Positions 6,751 to 15,792 of a stretch of 35,536 nucleotides of DNA are shown here, piece after piece. Every line of letters starts with the position of its first letter. Position 1 is the stretch's first letter. Below the pieces are notes generated by a model. That model was not told the DNA's origin. It saw only the letters and a program-made list of their open reading frames with translations, and did not search any database. The stretch is taken from positions 7,186 through 42,721 of the forward strand of contig NZ_KE384586.1 in NCBI RefSeq assembly GCF_000426885.1. Direction: 5' to 3'. Source of the stretch: Moraxella caprae DSM 19149 (GTDB taxonomy: Bacteria; Pseudomonadota; Gammaproteobacteria; Pseudomonadales; Moraxellaceae). The position numbers were made by a program, and so were the translations under genes.

Positions 6751-7917
6751 CTAATTTTCCAATTTATCTGTATCCAAGACAGGCTTGGGCGTTGGGGTGT
6801 CGGCAAGTAAGGCTTTGCCGTCCGCTACAGGGACAATACTGTCTTTGGGGGCAAAAATCTCATTTTTGTGCTGACTTATCCACTCTCGCCACACCGCCAA
6901 GCCAATCGCCAACACCACAGGCCCGATGAACAGCCCTACAAACCCAAATGCCGTCAATCCTCCAAGCACGCCGATAAAGATGATGATAAAGGGAATTTTG
7001 GTCGCCCCACTAATCACAATCGGACGAATAAGATTATCCACCCAACTAATAACAAGCGTCCCCCACAGGGCAAGCCCAATGCCTTCTGCTGTATGCCCTT
7101 GAGTGAGTAGCCACACCGTCACACCGCCCCACGCAAAGGGCGTGCCAAAGGGGATAAGTGCCACGACAAAGGTAAGAAGTGTGAGCAAAATGGGGTTTGG
7201 GGTGTTGGCAAAAGCGTAGCCCACCCCTGCCAAAATCGCCTGAGCTAAAGCGGTCAATCCAATGCCATACACCACCGCCTGCGTGGTCGCCCCCACCGAG
7301 TCGATGTAGTCGTCAATGCGGTCGCCGATGATGTTTTTCATGGCTTGGCGGATTTGGCGAATCAGACTTTTGCCGTCCCGATAAAAGAAAAACAGGGTCA
7401 TCAGAGCCATGCCAAGTTTGGCAAGGTTTTTTAGCACCGCATCAAACGCCATTTTGCCATAATACAAATGCGACTGCACCCACGTTCGCACCGTCTCCAT
7501 GGTCGCTTCGGGGTTTTTGTTAATCTCCCAAAGCGTGTCCTTAATCGTCTGCCCGATGACAGGTAAGTCCTTGATTTGACTGGGTAAATCCAAATAGCCT
7601 GCTTGCAGACGGCGAAGTGCCGTACCAACAAAACTCACCACTTCATGTTGCAAATAAAACACGCCCACAATCAGCGGAATGCCAATCATGAGTGAGATAC
7701 AAAAAGTCATCAAAAACGCACTAAAACTGGGGCTTAGGCGGACTTTGGTATGAAAAAAAGTATAAACAGGAAAAGTAACATACGCCAAAATCCCTGCCCA
7801 CAACGCTGGCACGATAAAAAATTGCACCACTTTAAAGCACAGTACAATCAAAATAACAAGCAAAGTCAAGGCGAGCAGGCGTTGTAAGACGAGTTCTTTA
7901 TTCCATTGTTCAATCAT
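6751..7917 (-). CDS. AI-2E family transporter (PF01594, YdiK/PerM-like)
   Basis: An inner-membrane protein of 388 residues with the layout of the AI-2E/UPF0118 family: hydrophobic pairs at the N-terminus, a soluble middle section (about residues 65-190), then a cluster of helices with GIGLTALAQAILAGVGYAF, a GTPFAWGG turn and FGFVGLFIGPVVLA near the C-terminus. Family members have been linked to autoinducer-2 export or sodium/proton antiport, so the substrate is uncertain. The frame extends to a TTG at 7983, but the ATG at 7917 fits the family N-terminus better; neither start has a strong ribosome site. It stands alone downstream of yaiI. Confidence 0.87.
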   Translation of the reverse strand: MIEQWNKELVLQRLLALTLLVILIVLCFKVVQFFIVPALWAGILAYVTFPVYTFFHTKVRLSPSFSAFLMTFCISLMIGIPLIVGVFYLQHEVVSFVGTALRRLQAGYLDLPSQIKDLPVIGQTIKDTLWEINKNPEATMETVRTWVQSHLYYGKMAFDAVLKNLAKLGMALMTLFFFYRDGKSLIRQIRQAMKNIIGDRIDDYIDSVGATTQAVVYGIGLTALAQAILAGVGYAFANTPNPILLTLLTFVVALIPFGTPFAWGGVTVWLLTQGHTAEGIGLALWGTLVISWVDNLIRPIVISGATKIPFIIIFIGVLGGLTAFGFVGLFIGPVVLAIGLAVWREWISQHKNEIFAPKDSIVPVADGKALLADTPTPKPVLDTDKLEN

Positions 7918-8058
7918 GGTTTTGGCGTAAAAATGCGTAAAAAGGTGCTTGTAAATGGGGATATTATGCCAAAATTTTGACAAAAACGCATGGGAATTTT
8001 GTGGTGTTTGCGTTGCGTAAGTTTAAGGGAAAATAATTTAAAAAACCGTCAAAATCGC

Positions 8059-8517
8059 TTAGGGTAATGCACGCACAAGCCGATTTAGCCCATTTGCAAA
8101 AGCGATTTTGTCCTTGTCGCTGTACGGCTTTTGTCCGCCCATGCTTTTTGGGTCAAGCACGCCTGTACCACGAAGCGTTTCCATAAAATCACGAGCGTTG
8201 AGCTTAGGTTTGATGTTATTCAGGGTAAATTCTTCTCCCCGTGAAGTCAAAACTTTTGCCCCTTTTTGTAGTACCTCACCCGCAAGGGGAATGTCGCTTG
8301 TAATGACCAAATCCCCTGCTTGGGCATGGTCTGTGATGTAGTTGTCCGCCATGTCAAAACCTTGTGCCACCACCACCGACTTTAAATAAGGTGATGGCGG
8401 TAATTTGATAAAGCTGTTTGCCACAAAAGTTGCCATAACACCTGTGCGGTTGGCGGTCTTGATAATCAGCTCTTTGGCGATGGTGGGAATGGCGTCTGCG
8501 TCTATATAAATAATCAT
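8059..8517 (-). CDS. yaiI: YaiI/YqxD family protein (UPF0178, DUF188)
   Basis: A 152-residue cytosolic protein of the UPF0178 family, PIN-like in fold. Features are IYIDADAIP at the N-terminus (most relatives have Cys before the Pro), VITSDIPLA in the middle and the C-terminal GGQKPYSDKDKIAFANGLNRL. Function is not established; a nuclease has been suggested from the fold. Its start overlaps the end of the fic gene by 4 bp (ATGA), so it is translationally coupled as third gene of purK-fic-yaiI. Confidence 0.92.
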   Translation of the reverse strand: MIIYIDADAIPTIAKELIIKTANRTGVMATFVANSFIKLPPSPYLKSVVVAQGFDMADNYITDHAQAGDLVITSDIPLAGEVLQKGAKVLTSRGEEFTLNNIKPKLNARDFMETLRGTGVLDPKSMGGQKPYSDKDKIAFANGLNRLVRALP

Positions 8518-9242
8518 ACTATCCCCAACTTTTGATAAACCCCAAACCCCTCCATCATACAGTCGTGAATTAGGGTCAAAAATTTATGGCGGTTGCCTGT
8601 GGTCGCCCAATCATCAATCGCCTCATAATAGACAAGGCGTTTGTCCACCGTGATGATACAAGGCGGATAGCCATGCTTGATAAGTTCAAGATTAAGAAGT
8701 AGGCGAGCGGTGCGACCATTGCCGTCAATAAAAGGGTGAATAATCACAAAATCGGTATGGAGCTGGCACGCCTTTTCTATAGGGTGTAAATTTGTCTTGG
8801 TCTCATACCACGCTACAAGCTCGCCCATTCGTTCATTTAACAAAAAATGCTCAGGCGGTGTGTGGCTTGCCCCCGTAATGATGACATTGGCACACCGATA
8901 CCGCCCTGCATTGTCTGGGTCAATGTTTTTTAGTACCAAGCCGTGCAGATTTTTGATGTGCCATTCGCTAAGTGGCTCATTTCTATCACAAAGCTCATAG
9001 ACATAATCAATCGCCTCTTTGTGATTAATTGCCTCAAAATGCTCACGCAATGACTTACCGCCCACCGTGATACCTTCTAGCACGACTTTGGTTTCAAGCA
9101 GGGTTAGGGTGTTGCCCTCAATGGCGTTACTGTGGTACGTCCAGCGTATCGCCAAATCCTCCGCCAGACTTTTGACAAGGTGGGGCAGTAGAGGGCGGTG
9201 GGTGTCAAGGGTGGATTTTAGGTGGTCAATGTCGGCAAACAT
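8514..9242 (-). CDS. Fic family protein (class II AMPylase-like), first copy
   Basis: A 242-residue Fic-domain protein, expected to transfer AMP or another nucleotide moiety to hydroxyl side chains. The active-site loop HPFIDGNGRTAR is intact (H169, D173, N175, R177, R180). An N-terminal inhibitory helix with SNAIEG (S38, E42, G43) matches the (S/T)xxxE(G/N) motif of class II, self-inhibited Fic proteins. The target loop lies between. The start overlaps the purK stop by 1 bp (TAATG) and its end overlaps yaiI by 4 bp, so expression is tied to purK. No separate antitoxin is present, which fits built-in inhibition. The target is unknown. Confidence 0.95.
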   Translation of the reverse strand: MFADIDHLKSTLDTHRPLLPHLVKSLAEDLAIRWTYHSNAIEGNTLTLLETKVVLEGITVGGKSLREHFEAINHKEAIDYVYELCDRNEPLSEWHIKNLHGLVLKNIDPDNAGRYRCANVIITGASHTPPEHFLLNERMGELVAWYETKTNLHPIEKACQLHTDFVIIHPFIDGNGRTARLLLNLELIKHGYPPCIITVDKRLVYYEAIDDWATTGNRHKFLTLIHDCMMEGFGVYQKLGIV

Positions 9243-10405
9243 TACAAAAGCCCCAATTTATTTGGTAGCAGCCCCACCACTTTCTCCACCGTCTCGGTAA
9301 GTTTCTCACTATCGCTTGGCATTACCGTGATATGGGCGATTTTGCGTCCGTGTCGCTCTTCTTTGTCGTAGCCGTGATAATGCACGCCGTCAAGGGCAAG
9401 CACATCGCTGATATTGGGATATTCGCCGATGATATTAAGCATAACAGATGGCTTAACGATACAAGTGTCGCCAAGTGGCAAGCCCGCCACCGCACGCATA
9501 TGGTTTTCAAATTGGCTACACACCGCCCCCTCAATGCTCCAATGCCCAGAATTATGCACTCGGGGGGCGATTTCATTGGCAATCAGCCCATTGTCCGTAA
9601 CAAATAATTCTAAGGTCAAAACACCGACATAATTTAAATGCTCCAAGAGTTTTTTGATATTATTTTGGGCTTGTTCGGTTAAATTATCCACATTAGGAGC
9701 AGGGGCTTCTGTTTTGGCAAGGATGCCATTGTGATGGACATTTTCCACCAAAGGATAATAGCGGATTTCGCCCTGCTTTGAGCGGACGGCAATGATGGAC
9801 ACTTCACGGTTAAAATTGATAAACCCTTCGGCAATTAAGGGAGCGGTTTCACACGCCTTGCCTAATTCGTCCCAAGCGGTTTTGATGTCATTTTCACTTC
9901 TAATCACAAATTGTCCTTTGCCGTCATAACCGCCCCGAGTGGTTTTTAAGACAAGGGGCAAGCCTAATTTATCGCAAGCCGTTTCTAATTCGTCAAACGT
10001 ACCCACCGCCAAAAATGGCACGGTGTTAATCTTTAACTCATTAAACAAATTCTTTTCGTTTAAGCGGTCTTGGGCGATAAATAGGGCGTGGGCAGGGGGA
10101 AATAGTCCGACCGTTTGCTCCAAAACTTTGGCACTGCCTAAGGGCGTATTTTCAAATTCTAAGGTATAAGTGTCGCAGGCTTTGGCAAATTCATCAAACT
10201 GCTCGGTGCTGTACACCTTGCCAAGCAGACGAGCAGGGCAGTTGGGGGCGTCTTCTAAGAACACACAGCGAATGCCAAGTGGCAAGGCACTTTGGGCAAG
10301 CATTAAGCCTAACTGCCCACCGCCTAGAATACCGATGGTTTTGACGGGGTGTTTGGAATGATTGACGCTATAAAAATTGGCGATGGAGATGGGGGTGTTT
10401 GGCAT
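9242..10405 (-). CDS. purK: 5-(carboxyamino)imidazole ribonucleotide synthase
   Basis: ATP-dependent carboxylation of aminoimidazole ribonucleotide to N5-CAIR, in purine synthesis. The 387-residue ATP-grasp protein has the nucleotide-entry motif GILGGGQLGLMLAQSA, TTRGGYDGKGQ in the ATP-binding loop, and EIAPRVHNSGHWSIEGA, a PurK hallmark. The ATG at 10405 is chosen over the frame opening at 10495 because the extra N-terminus is unlike the family; even so, about 20 residues precede the usual start. It follows purE on the same strand after 136 bp holding two small hairpins, and is coupled to fic by a 1-bp overlap. Confidence 0.96.
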   Translation of the reverse strand: MPNTPISIANFYSVNHSKHPVKTIGILGGGQLGLMLAQSALPLGIRCVFLEDAPNCPARLLGKVYSTEQFDEFAKACDTYTLEFENTPLGSAKVLEQTVGLFPPAHALFIAQDRLNEKNLFNELKINTVPFLAVGTFDELETACDKLGLPLVLKTTRGGYDGKGQFVIRSENDIKTAWDELGKACETAPLIAEGFINFNREVSIIAVRSKQGEIRYYPLVENVHHNGILAKTEAPAPNVDNLTEQAQNNIKKLLEHLNYVGVLTLELFVTDNGLIANEIAPRVHNSGHWSIEGAVCSQFENHMRAVAGLPLGDTCIVKPSVMLNIIGEYPNISDVLALDGVHYHGYDKEERHGRKIAHITVMPSDSEKLTETVEKVVGLLPNKLGLL

Positions 10406-10461
10406 AGGGGTTCTCAATTTGGTTTTTGGTGTTTTAGAGTTAATACAGAATAAGGGCGGTT

Positions 10462-10525
10462 TGTAAGGTGCGTACCACGCACCATTAAAGTCCAAATCCC
10501 AAAAGGTGCGTCATACACACCTGAC
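10462..10525. repeat. Paired palindromes between purE and purK
   Basis: GGTGCGTACCACGCACC (10468-10484) and GGTGCGTCATACACACC (10505-10521) each form a 7-bp hairpin. Closely related sequences occur at 13897 and 16002-16070, so this is a dispersed repeat rather than a purE-specific site. It may stabilise or trim the purE mRNA. Confidence 0.7.
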
Positions 10526-10541
10526 GGTTTCTTTGACGAAT

Positions 10542-11084
10542 TTAATTAATAATCCCCGGAACAGGATTATCCAAAATACTTTGTGTTTGTTTGGCACGAA
10601 ACTCGGCAACGGCATTGCCCAATTTTTCATCGCTGATGGCAAGCATTTGCACCGCCAAAAGCCCTGCATTGTACGCCCCTGCCGTACCGATGGCAAGCGT
10701 TCCCACCGCCACGCCTTTGGGCATTTGTACGATGGACAAAAGACTATCCCAACCGCTTAGCATACTTGATTTGACAGGCACGCCAAGCACAGGCAAATCG
10801 GTCTGGCTGGCACACATTCCCGGCAGGTGAGCCGCTCCGCCTGCCCCTGCGATGATGATGGCAAGCCCACGAGACTTGGCACTTTTGGCGTAGTCAAACA
10901 GACGGTCAGGCGTGCGGTGGGCGGAGACGACTTGGCATTCAAAAGGCACGCCAAAATCCGCCAAAATCTGTGCCGTCTCACACATGGTCGCCCAATCGGA
11001 CTGACTGCCCATGATGATACCGACTTTGGGCGTGCCGTCTGGCGATGAAATGGGGGCAGGGTTTGGGGCGTGGGCGTTTGACAT
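10542..11084 (-). CDS. purE: N5-carboxyaminoimidazole ribonucleotide mutase
   Basis: Converts N5-CAIR, the PurK product, to CAIR in purine synthesis. The 180-residue protein has the class I PurE motifs [10 protein letters not shown] near residue 22, [10 protein letters not shown] with the catalytic His56, [11 protein letters not shown] and [27 protein letters not shown]. About 18 residues precede the usual start, but the ATG has a proper ribosome site (AAGG) and no closer alternative. It is followed by purK on the same strand. A good promoter lies at 11122-11150. Confidence 0.97.
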   Translation of the reverse strand: MSNAHAPNPAPISSPDGTPKVGIIMGSQSDWATMCETAQILADFGVPFECQVVSAHRTPDRLFDYAKSAKSRGLAIIIAGAGGAAHLPGMCASQTDLPVLGVPVKSSMLSGWDSLLSIVQMPKGVAVGTLAIGTAGAYNAGLLAVQMLAISDEKLGNAVAEFRAKQTQSILDNPVPGIIN

Positions 11085-11121
11085 GATAATCCTTAAATGG
11101 CTAAAAATGGTTGAAAAAAGT

Positions 11122-11150
11122 ATTATAGCAAATATTGGGGCGAATGCTAA
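11122..11150 (-). promoter_or_regulatory. purE promoter
   Basis: Minus-strand TTAGCA (11145-11150) and a perfect TATAAT (11122-11127) with 17-bp spacing, about 37 bases before the purE start. No PUR-box operator was recognised. The rest of the 11085-11318 spacer is plain AT-rich sequence. Confidence 0.7.
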
Positions 11151-11318
11151 GGGTGTGGGGAGATTTAATCTTTAAAAAATTTGGTATGGTTAATCTAAAT
11201 AAAATTGTTAAAGTAAATTATAAATTTTGGGGTGAATAAATCATTATTGTATGTCTGTATTTTAAAATAAACCCATTAAAATTATTAGGATAATTTTAAA
11301 TAAAATCCCCCAAATCAT

Positions 11319-12242
11319 TTACTCCACAAATTGCACAAAATTATCATCATCTAATATCGGATTATTGGTATCAAATTGATAAGCGGTTAAATGTCCGCCC
11401 CTGCCTGCCGAATAATCAATACACACCACTTTATCGGATAAAATGGTGGGCTTATCATGTAGCCAGTAATGCCCAATAAATATCGGTTTTTTGGTTGTAA
11501 CGCTAAATGCCAATAATTCATCAGACAAATCATTAAGATAAATTTCTGGTAAATCATTGGCAAATAGCGTTTTGTCAATGGATTTATTTTGCCAATCGTC
11601 CATCCACCATTTGACACGAGCCTGCGTGCGAACCATGCCTGTTTTGTCGGTCATGGTTAAGCCAGTCGGCAGGGGGCTTTCTATGCCTTTTAATAAATGT
11701 TCTATGGCATAATAAGGCTTGGTGTTTCTTTTGCCTGTGAGCTGTATGGCATTGGGGGTTAGTTTATTATTATGAAGTAGGGGTGTTAATATCTGTATGC
11801 TATATTTATCATAGCAGGCGTGAATACAAATCAGCTCATCTAATTCTATCCATAATGGCAATTCATAAAACCGCTGTATCCAATGGTGATGTAATGGGCT
11901 ATCAAATCCTACTTCATCAACAAAGGCTTTGTGCTGAAAGTTATTATTATCGGTATGCGGACGTAGATATTTGCCATTGTCATTTTGGGTAGCGTAGCAA
12001 ATGGCGTTGTATTCGTGATTGCCCATGACGGCAAGAGCCTTATTATTATCAATCATATCAAAAACGATTTGGAGTGTGGCTAATTGCTGATTGCCCCTAT
12101 CAATAAAATCGCCCATAAAAATCGCTTGATGACCGTGCGGGGCAATATAACTTTTGCCGTTATGAATATAGCCCAATTTATCAAGCAGTCCTGTTAATTT
12201 GTCGGCATGTCCGTGAATGTCGCCAATGATGTCGTAAATCAT
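11319..12242 (-). CDS. Metallophosphoesterase (calcineurin-like, PrpE/PrpA type)
   Basis: A 307-residue cytosolic phosphoesterase with the complete dimetal motif set: GDIHG (7-11), GDFIDRG (44-50) and GNHE (74-77), then later histidines including the C-terminal IFIGHYW. The spacing matches protein-phosphatase-like or diadenosine tetraphosphatase-like enzymes, so the substrate could be phosphoprotein or dinucleoside polyphosphate. The ATG has TAGGAT eight bases upstream. A run of ten A lies further upstream in its leader. It is divergent from ycgN and has no operon partner. Confidence 0.88.
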   Translation of the reverse strand: MIYDIIGDIHGHADKLTGLLDKLGYIHNGKSYIAPHGHQAIFMGDFIDRGNQQLATLQIVFDMIDNNKALAVMGNHEYNAICYATQNDNGKYLRPHTDNNNFQHKAFVDEVGFDSPLHHHWIQRFYELPLWIELDELICIHACYDKYSIQILTPLLHNNKLTPNAIQLTGKRNTKPYYAIEHLLKGIESPLPTGLTMTDKTGMVRTQARVKWWMDDWQNKSIDKTLFANDLPEIYLNDLSDELLAFSVTTKKPIFIGHYWLHDKPTILSDKVVCIDYSAGRGGHLTAYQFDTNNPILDDDNFVQFVE

Positions 12243-12261
12243 AAAATTATCCTATATCAAA

Positions 12262-12271
12262 TTTTTTTTTT
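12262..12271 (-). repeat. Homopolymer (A10 on the coding strand) in the phosphoesterase leader
   Basis: Ten consecutive T on the plus strand lie 20 bases upstream of the metallophosphoesterase ATG. The length is slippage-prone but it is outside the coding sequence. Confidence 0.7.
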
Positions 12272-12325
12272 GTAAAATTTAAAAATTAATTTTTAAAACC
12301 TTGCCATGATTATAACAAAAATTTT

Positions 12326-12339
12326 TGGCAAATTTGCCA
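12326..12339. promoter_or_regulatory. Perfect 14-bp palindrome in a divergent promoter region
   Basis: TGGCAAATTTGCCA is a perfect palindrome located between the metallophosphoesterase and ycgN genes. It could be an operator for either; no regulator is implied. Confidence 0.35.
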
Positions 12340-12385
12340 CCAAAAACCGCCAAATTTGTTACAATAAATATTTTTGGAAAATACC

Positions 12386-12844
12386 GTGTCCGATTTACGC
12401 CCCAACTTTTGGCAAAATTACCCCCTAACCGCCTTAACCGATGACGAATGGGAGGCGTTGTGCGATGGCTGTGGCGTGTGCTGTTTGGTCAAATACCTAG
12501 ACGATGATAACCCACGCTTTACTGAATATACGGACGTGGCGTGTAAGCTCCTTGACACTGCCACAGGGCATTGCTCGGACTACGCCAATCGTAAAGCAAG
12601 TGTGCCTGACTGCATTCGCTTGACGGTGGACATGCTCCCAAATATGATGTGGTTACCCCGTCATTGTGCCTACAAACGGCTGTATCTTGGGCAGGGCTTA
12701 CCGCATTGGCACCGCCTTATCGCAGGGCAAGACAGGCACGATGTAGCAATGGATAAAGTGGGCGTGCGTGGTCGTTGTGTGTCCGAGACGCAGTTTGATG
12801 ATGAAGAGATAGAAGAGCGTGTGATAAAGTGGGTGAAGATTTAG
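12386..12844 (+). CDS. ycgN: YcgN family cysteine-cluster protein (UPF0260)
   Basis: A 152-residue protein matching the YcgN/UPF0260 family across its length: FWQ near the N-terminus, EWEALCDGCGVCC (C26, C29, C32, C33), VACKLLD, PDCIRLT, WLPRHCAYKRL and LPHWHRLI. The cysteines probably bind a metal or cluster; activity is unknown. The GTG at 12386 is chosen because GGAA sits six bases before it; an in-frame TTG at 12374 overlaps that ribosome site. It precedes corC, which has its own promoter. Confidence 0.92.
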   Translation: MSDLRPNFWQNYPLTALTDDEWEALCDGCGVCCLVKYLDDDNPRFTEYTDVACKLLDTATGHCSDYANRKASVPDCIRLTVDMLPNMMWLPRHCAYKRLYLGQGLPHWHRLIAGQDRHDVAMDKVGVRGRCVSETQFDDEEIEERVIKWVKI

Positions 12845-12888
12845 AGGCGTGTGGCATGGCACTTTACCCAACTATTTGTAAAAACCCC

Positions 12889-12917
12889 TTGAATAACCCT
12901 TATAAATCCACTATATT
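12889..12917 (+). promoter_or_regulatory. corC promoter
   Basis: TTGAAT (12889-12894) and TATATT (12912-12917) with 17-bp spacing, 57 bases before the corC start. Confidence 0.6.
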
Positions 12918-12974
12918 AGGACGTGTTGAACATTCACAATTATTTTACCCATTTAAAAAAAGGATACACCGCTC

Positions 12975-13838
12975 ATGTCTGATGACCACAGTTGGCGACG
13001 TGGCTTAAAACGTTGGCTCTCTACCGCCCCCGAAACCCGTGATGACCTGCTTAACCTTGTCCAAGACTCTCGGCGGTTCTTGGATTCGGACATGGTTGAT
13101 ATGCTTGAGGGCGTGCTTGATTTGCCTGCCATGGCGGTCAAGGAGATTATGACCCCACGCCCTGATGTGAGAGCCATTACCAGTAGTGATGACATTGAGA
13201 CGGTGCTTGCCACCATTTTTGAGTCCAATCATTCTCGCTATCCTGTCATCGATGAGGCGGACGATAATGCGGTCATGGGTATTTTGCTCGTCAAAGACCT
13301 AATTCCCTATCTTGCCCAAAAATCGGCAGGGCAAAACCCTCCATTTTTGCTCAAAGACCTAGTACGAAAGCCCCTATACATCTCGGAGACGGCACGCTCG
13401 GATACTCTGCTACGCTCACTGCAACGGGCTCAGGTGCATATGGCGGTCGTGGTTGATGAGTTCGGTTCGGTGTCGGGCGTGGCGACGTTGGAGGATTTGT
13501 TGGAGGAGATTGTTGGCGACATCGTTGATGAGCATGATGACATCGATGAGGACAGCACCATTAACAACATCATCACCCACCCCGAAAAAGACGGCGTGTG
13601 GCTCGTGCAAGCGTCCACGCTCATTGGCGACTGTAACGAGGTGCTGGGGACGAGCTTTGATGATACGGACGTGGACACCATGGGCGGTCTGGTCATGCAG
13701 GCGTTGGGGGCGGTGAGCAACTTAGAGGGGCAGAGCGTGTCTATCAATGACTGGCAAATCACGGTGGTGGACGTAGAAGGGCGGTATATTCATCTGCTTG
13801 AGCTGACCTTAGTGCCACAATTAAATGATGAAAATTAA
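12975..13838 (+). CDS. corC: CBS-domain protein CorC (HlyC/CorC family)
   Basis: A 287-residue cytosolic protein of the CorC type, lacking the membrane DUF21 domain. It has the conserved VKEIMTPRPDV motif, two CBS domains (about 60-120 and 130-185, including AVVVDEFGSVSGVATLEDLLEEIVGDI) and a C-terminal transporter-associated domain with TMGGLVMQALG. Relatives are linked to magnesium/cobalt efflux and bind adenine nucleotides through the CBS pair. In many gammaproteobacteria corC precedes lnt; here murJ converges instead, so lnt is not adjacent. A terminator follows. Confidence 0.94.
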   Translation: MSDDHSWRRGLKRWLSTAPETRDDLLNLVQDSRRFLDSDMVDMLEGVLDLPAMAVKEIMTPRPDVRAITSSDDIETVLATIFESNHSRYPVIDEADDNAVMGILLVKDLIPYLAQKSAGQNPPFLLKDLVRKPLYISETARSDTLLRSLQRAQVHMAVVVDEFGSVSGVATLEDLLEEIVGDIVDEHDDIDEDSTINNIITHPEKDGVWLVQASTLIGDCNEVLGTSFDDTDVDTMGGLVMQALGAVSNLEGQSVSINDWQITVVDVEGRYIHLLELTLVPQLNDEN

Positions 13839-13846
13839 GAAAAGTT

Positions 13847-13873
13847 AAAAAGGGCGAGCAATCGCTCTTTTTG
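13847..13873 (+). terminator. Terminator after corC
   Basis: AGGGCGA GCAA TCGCTCT hairpin followed by a T run. It lies between convergent corC and murJ. Confidence 0.8.
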
Positions 13874-13892
13874 TTGGGGAATGTGTGGTTTT

Positions 13893-13913
13893 GTAAGGTG
13901 TGTACCGCACACC
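13893..13913. repeat. Palindromic repeat of the GTAAGGTGCGTAC family
   Basis: GGTGTGTACCGCACACC preceded by GTAA, nearly identical to the units at 10468 and 16002. It may terminate murJ transcription from the other strand. Confidence 0.6.
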
Positions 13914-13978
13914 AATATATTTTGATTTTAAAAGATGAATATTGCACATTCCCTTTTTCTTTCAATTTTCCTTCAATC

Positions 13979-15529
13979 TCACCCATGCCGTAACTGTCTT
14001 GGTCTAAACCCACTAGCAAGTAGCACCACGCCATACACCACCGCACCTAGCACGCAGATAGCGATTAGCACGGCAAGTTTTGCCCATGCCGAGCCGTCTT
14101 GGGGGTAGTAGGGTAGTACCGCATACAGGCTTACCGTCATGGCGAGCGTGGCGATGACAAACTGCATGCCCATTTTGTACCAATGTTTGCCAAAGTGCCA
14201 AATATCCCGTTTTTGCAAAAAGTAATACAAAAGCCCTGCATTGACAAAGCTCGCCCCTGTCGTGGCTAGGGCAAGACCGCCATGCAAGGGTAATTTGGCA
14301 AGATAAAAAATCCCAATAAACACCACGCTAAACAGCATATTGGCAAACACCGAGACGATACCGATTTTGACAGGGGTTTTGGTGTCTTGCCCTGCAAAAA
14401 ACGCAGGGGCGAACACCTTAATAAGCATAAAGCCCAAAATCCCGCCCGACAGACAGCGTAGAGCAAGAGAAGCCATGTCGCCGTCTGTGGCGCTAAATTC
14501 GCCACGCACAAACAGGGCATTCATCAGCACGTCCGACAGCACAAACATCGCCACAGATGCAGGCAGACCGATAAGGACAATAAGACGCATTGCCCAGTCT
14601 AGGGTTTTGCCAAATTCTATCATGTCCGCCTTGGCACGGCTTGCCGACAGGCTGGGCAAAATGACCGTACCGATTGCCACGCCGATGAGACCGAGTGGCA
14701 ACTCGCTTAACCGCTCGGCAGAGTAGAGCCACGAGACCGAGCCGTTTGCCATTTTGGATGCAAAAATGGTGTTGAGTAGCAGGTTAATTTGCGTTACCGA
14801 CACCCCAAAAATGGCAGGGAGCATGAGCGTCAAAATGCGTCTGACCCCTTCATGTTTAAAATCAATGCTTGGGGCGACCAGTAATTTTTTGCGATATAAA
14901 TCAGGCAGTTGTATGATAAGCTGTAACACGCCCGCTACCGCCACCGCATGGCCTAATGCCATGATAGATTTGTCAAGCATGGGGGCGATGAGCCATGCTC
15001 CGACTATCATGGAGATATTGAGTAAGACAGGGGCGAAGGCAGGCGGGGCAAATCTACCATAGCTTTGTAAAATACTGCCAAAAAATGCCGTCATGGAAAT
15101 AAAAAACAAATAAGGAAAGGTTAGGTACAAAAGCTCGGTTGCTGTGTTAAATTTGGCAGGGTCATCCACAAACCCAGGGGCAAAAAGCTGTATCACAAAG
15201 GGGGCAAGGGCAAGCACCGCCACCGTGAGTGCCAGCAAAATCACCCCAAGCACGCCCGAGACACGGCTGATGAGTAGCTGAATTTCGTTAAAGGTTTTTT
15301 GTTCTTTATATTCGGTCAAGACAGGCACAAAGGCTTGCGAGAACGCCCCTTCGGCAAAGAGCCTGCGTAAAAAGTTGGGGATTTTGAAGGCGACCAAAAA
15401 TGCGTCCATAAGACCACCTGCCCCAAACACGCCCATAAGGACGACATCACGCACCAAGCCTAAAATGCGTGAGAGCATGGTCATGGAGCTAACGACAAGG
15501 GTGGAGCTAAGCAGACGAGATTTTGCCAT
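13979..15529 (-). CDS. murJ: Lipid II flippase MurJ (MviN)
   Basis: Inner-membrane flippase moving the peptidoglycan precursor lipid II to the periplasm. The 516-residue protein has the family N-terminus with SSMTMLSRILGLVRDVVLMGVFG, the segment FKIPNFLRRLFAEGAFSQAFVPVL, and about 14 hydrophobic helices in all. The AERLSELPLGLIGVAIGTVILPSLS segment and the basic residues lining the expected central cavity are present. It is complete, monocistronic, and converges on corC. A TATAAT (15558-15563) lies 28 bases upstream. Confidence 0.97.
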   Translation of the reverse strand: MAKSRLLSSTLVVSSMTMLSRILGLVRDVVLMGVFGAGGLMDAFLVAFKIPNFLRRLFAEGAFSQAFVPVLTEYKEQKTFNEIQLLISRVSGVLGVILLALTVAVLALAPFVIQLFAPGFVDDPAKFNTATELLYLTFPYLFFISMTAFFGSILQSYGRFAPPAFAPVLLNISMIVGAWLIAPMLDKSIMALGHAVAVAGVLQLIIQLPDLYRKKLLVAPSIDFKHEGVRRILTLMLPAIFGVSVTQINLLLNTIFASKMANGSVSWLYSAERLSELPLGLIGVAIGTVILPSLSASRAKADMIEFGKTLDWAMRLIVLIGLPASVAMFVLSDVLMNALFVRGEFSATDGDMASLALRCLSGGILGFMLIKVFAPAFFAGQDTKTPVKIGIVSVFANMLFSVVFIGIFYLAKLPLHGGLALATTGASFVNAGLLYYFLQKRDIWHFGKHWYKMGMQFVIATLAMTVSLYAVLPYYPQDGSAWAKLAVLIAICVLGAVVYGVVLLASGFRPRQLRHG

Positions 15530-15557
15530 GATAAATTGCCAACAAAAATTTGTGCGT

Positions 15558-15563
15558 ATTATA
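15558..15563 (-). promoter_or_regulatory. murJ -10 box
   Basis: A perfect minus-strand TATAAT; the -35 region is not convincing. Confidence 0.5.
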
Positions 15564-15792
15564 AAGGATTTGGGTGATGAGTGGATGAATTTTTTGTGAA
15601 TTTGTGGGGTGTGAGCGGATTTGTTAAATCAAAATTGGGGTTTTTAAAATTAAAAAATAATAAAAAGGGGTAAATGATTTTTTAAAAATATTTTAACTTA
15701 AAAATAAAGATTGTAGCAACTGTATCCCACGCATCTTTTAATTTATATAAAAAATGATTTTTACCAATTTTATTTTAAATATTTTTAAAAAT

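Noticed and set aside
10506-10760. A plus-strand ORF over the purE end
   Set aside because: It lies opposite purE, which has all family motifs; no ribosome site or family match.
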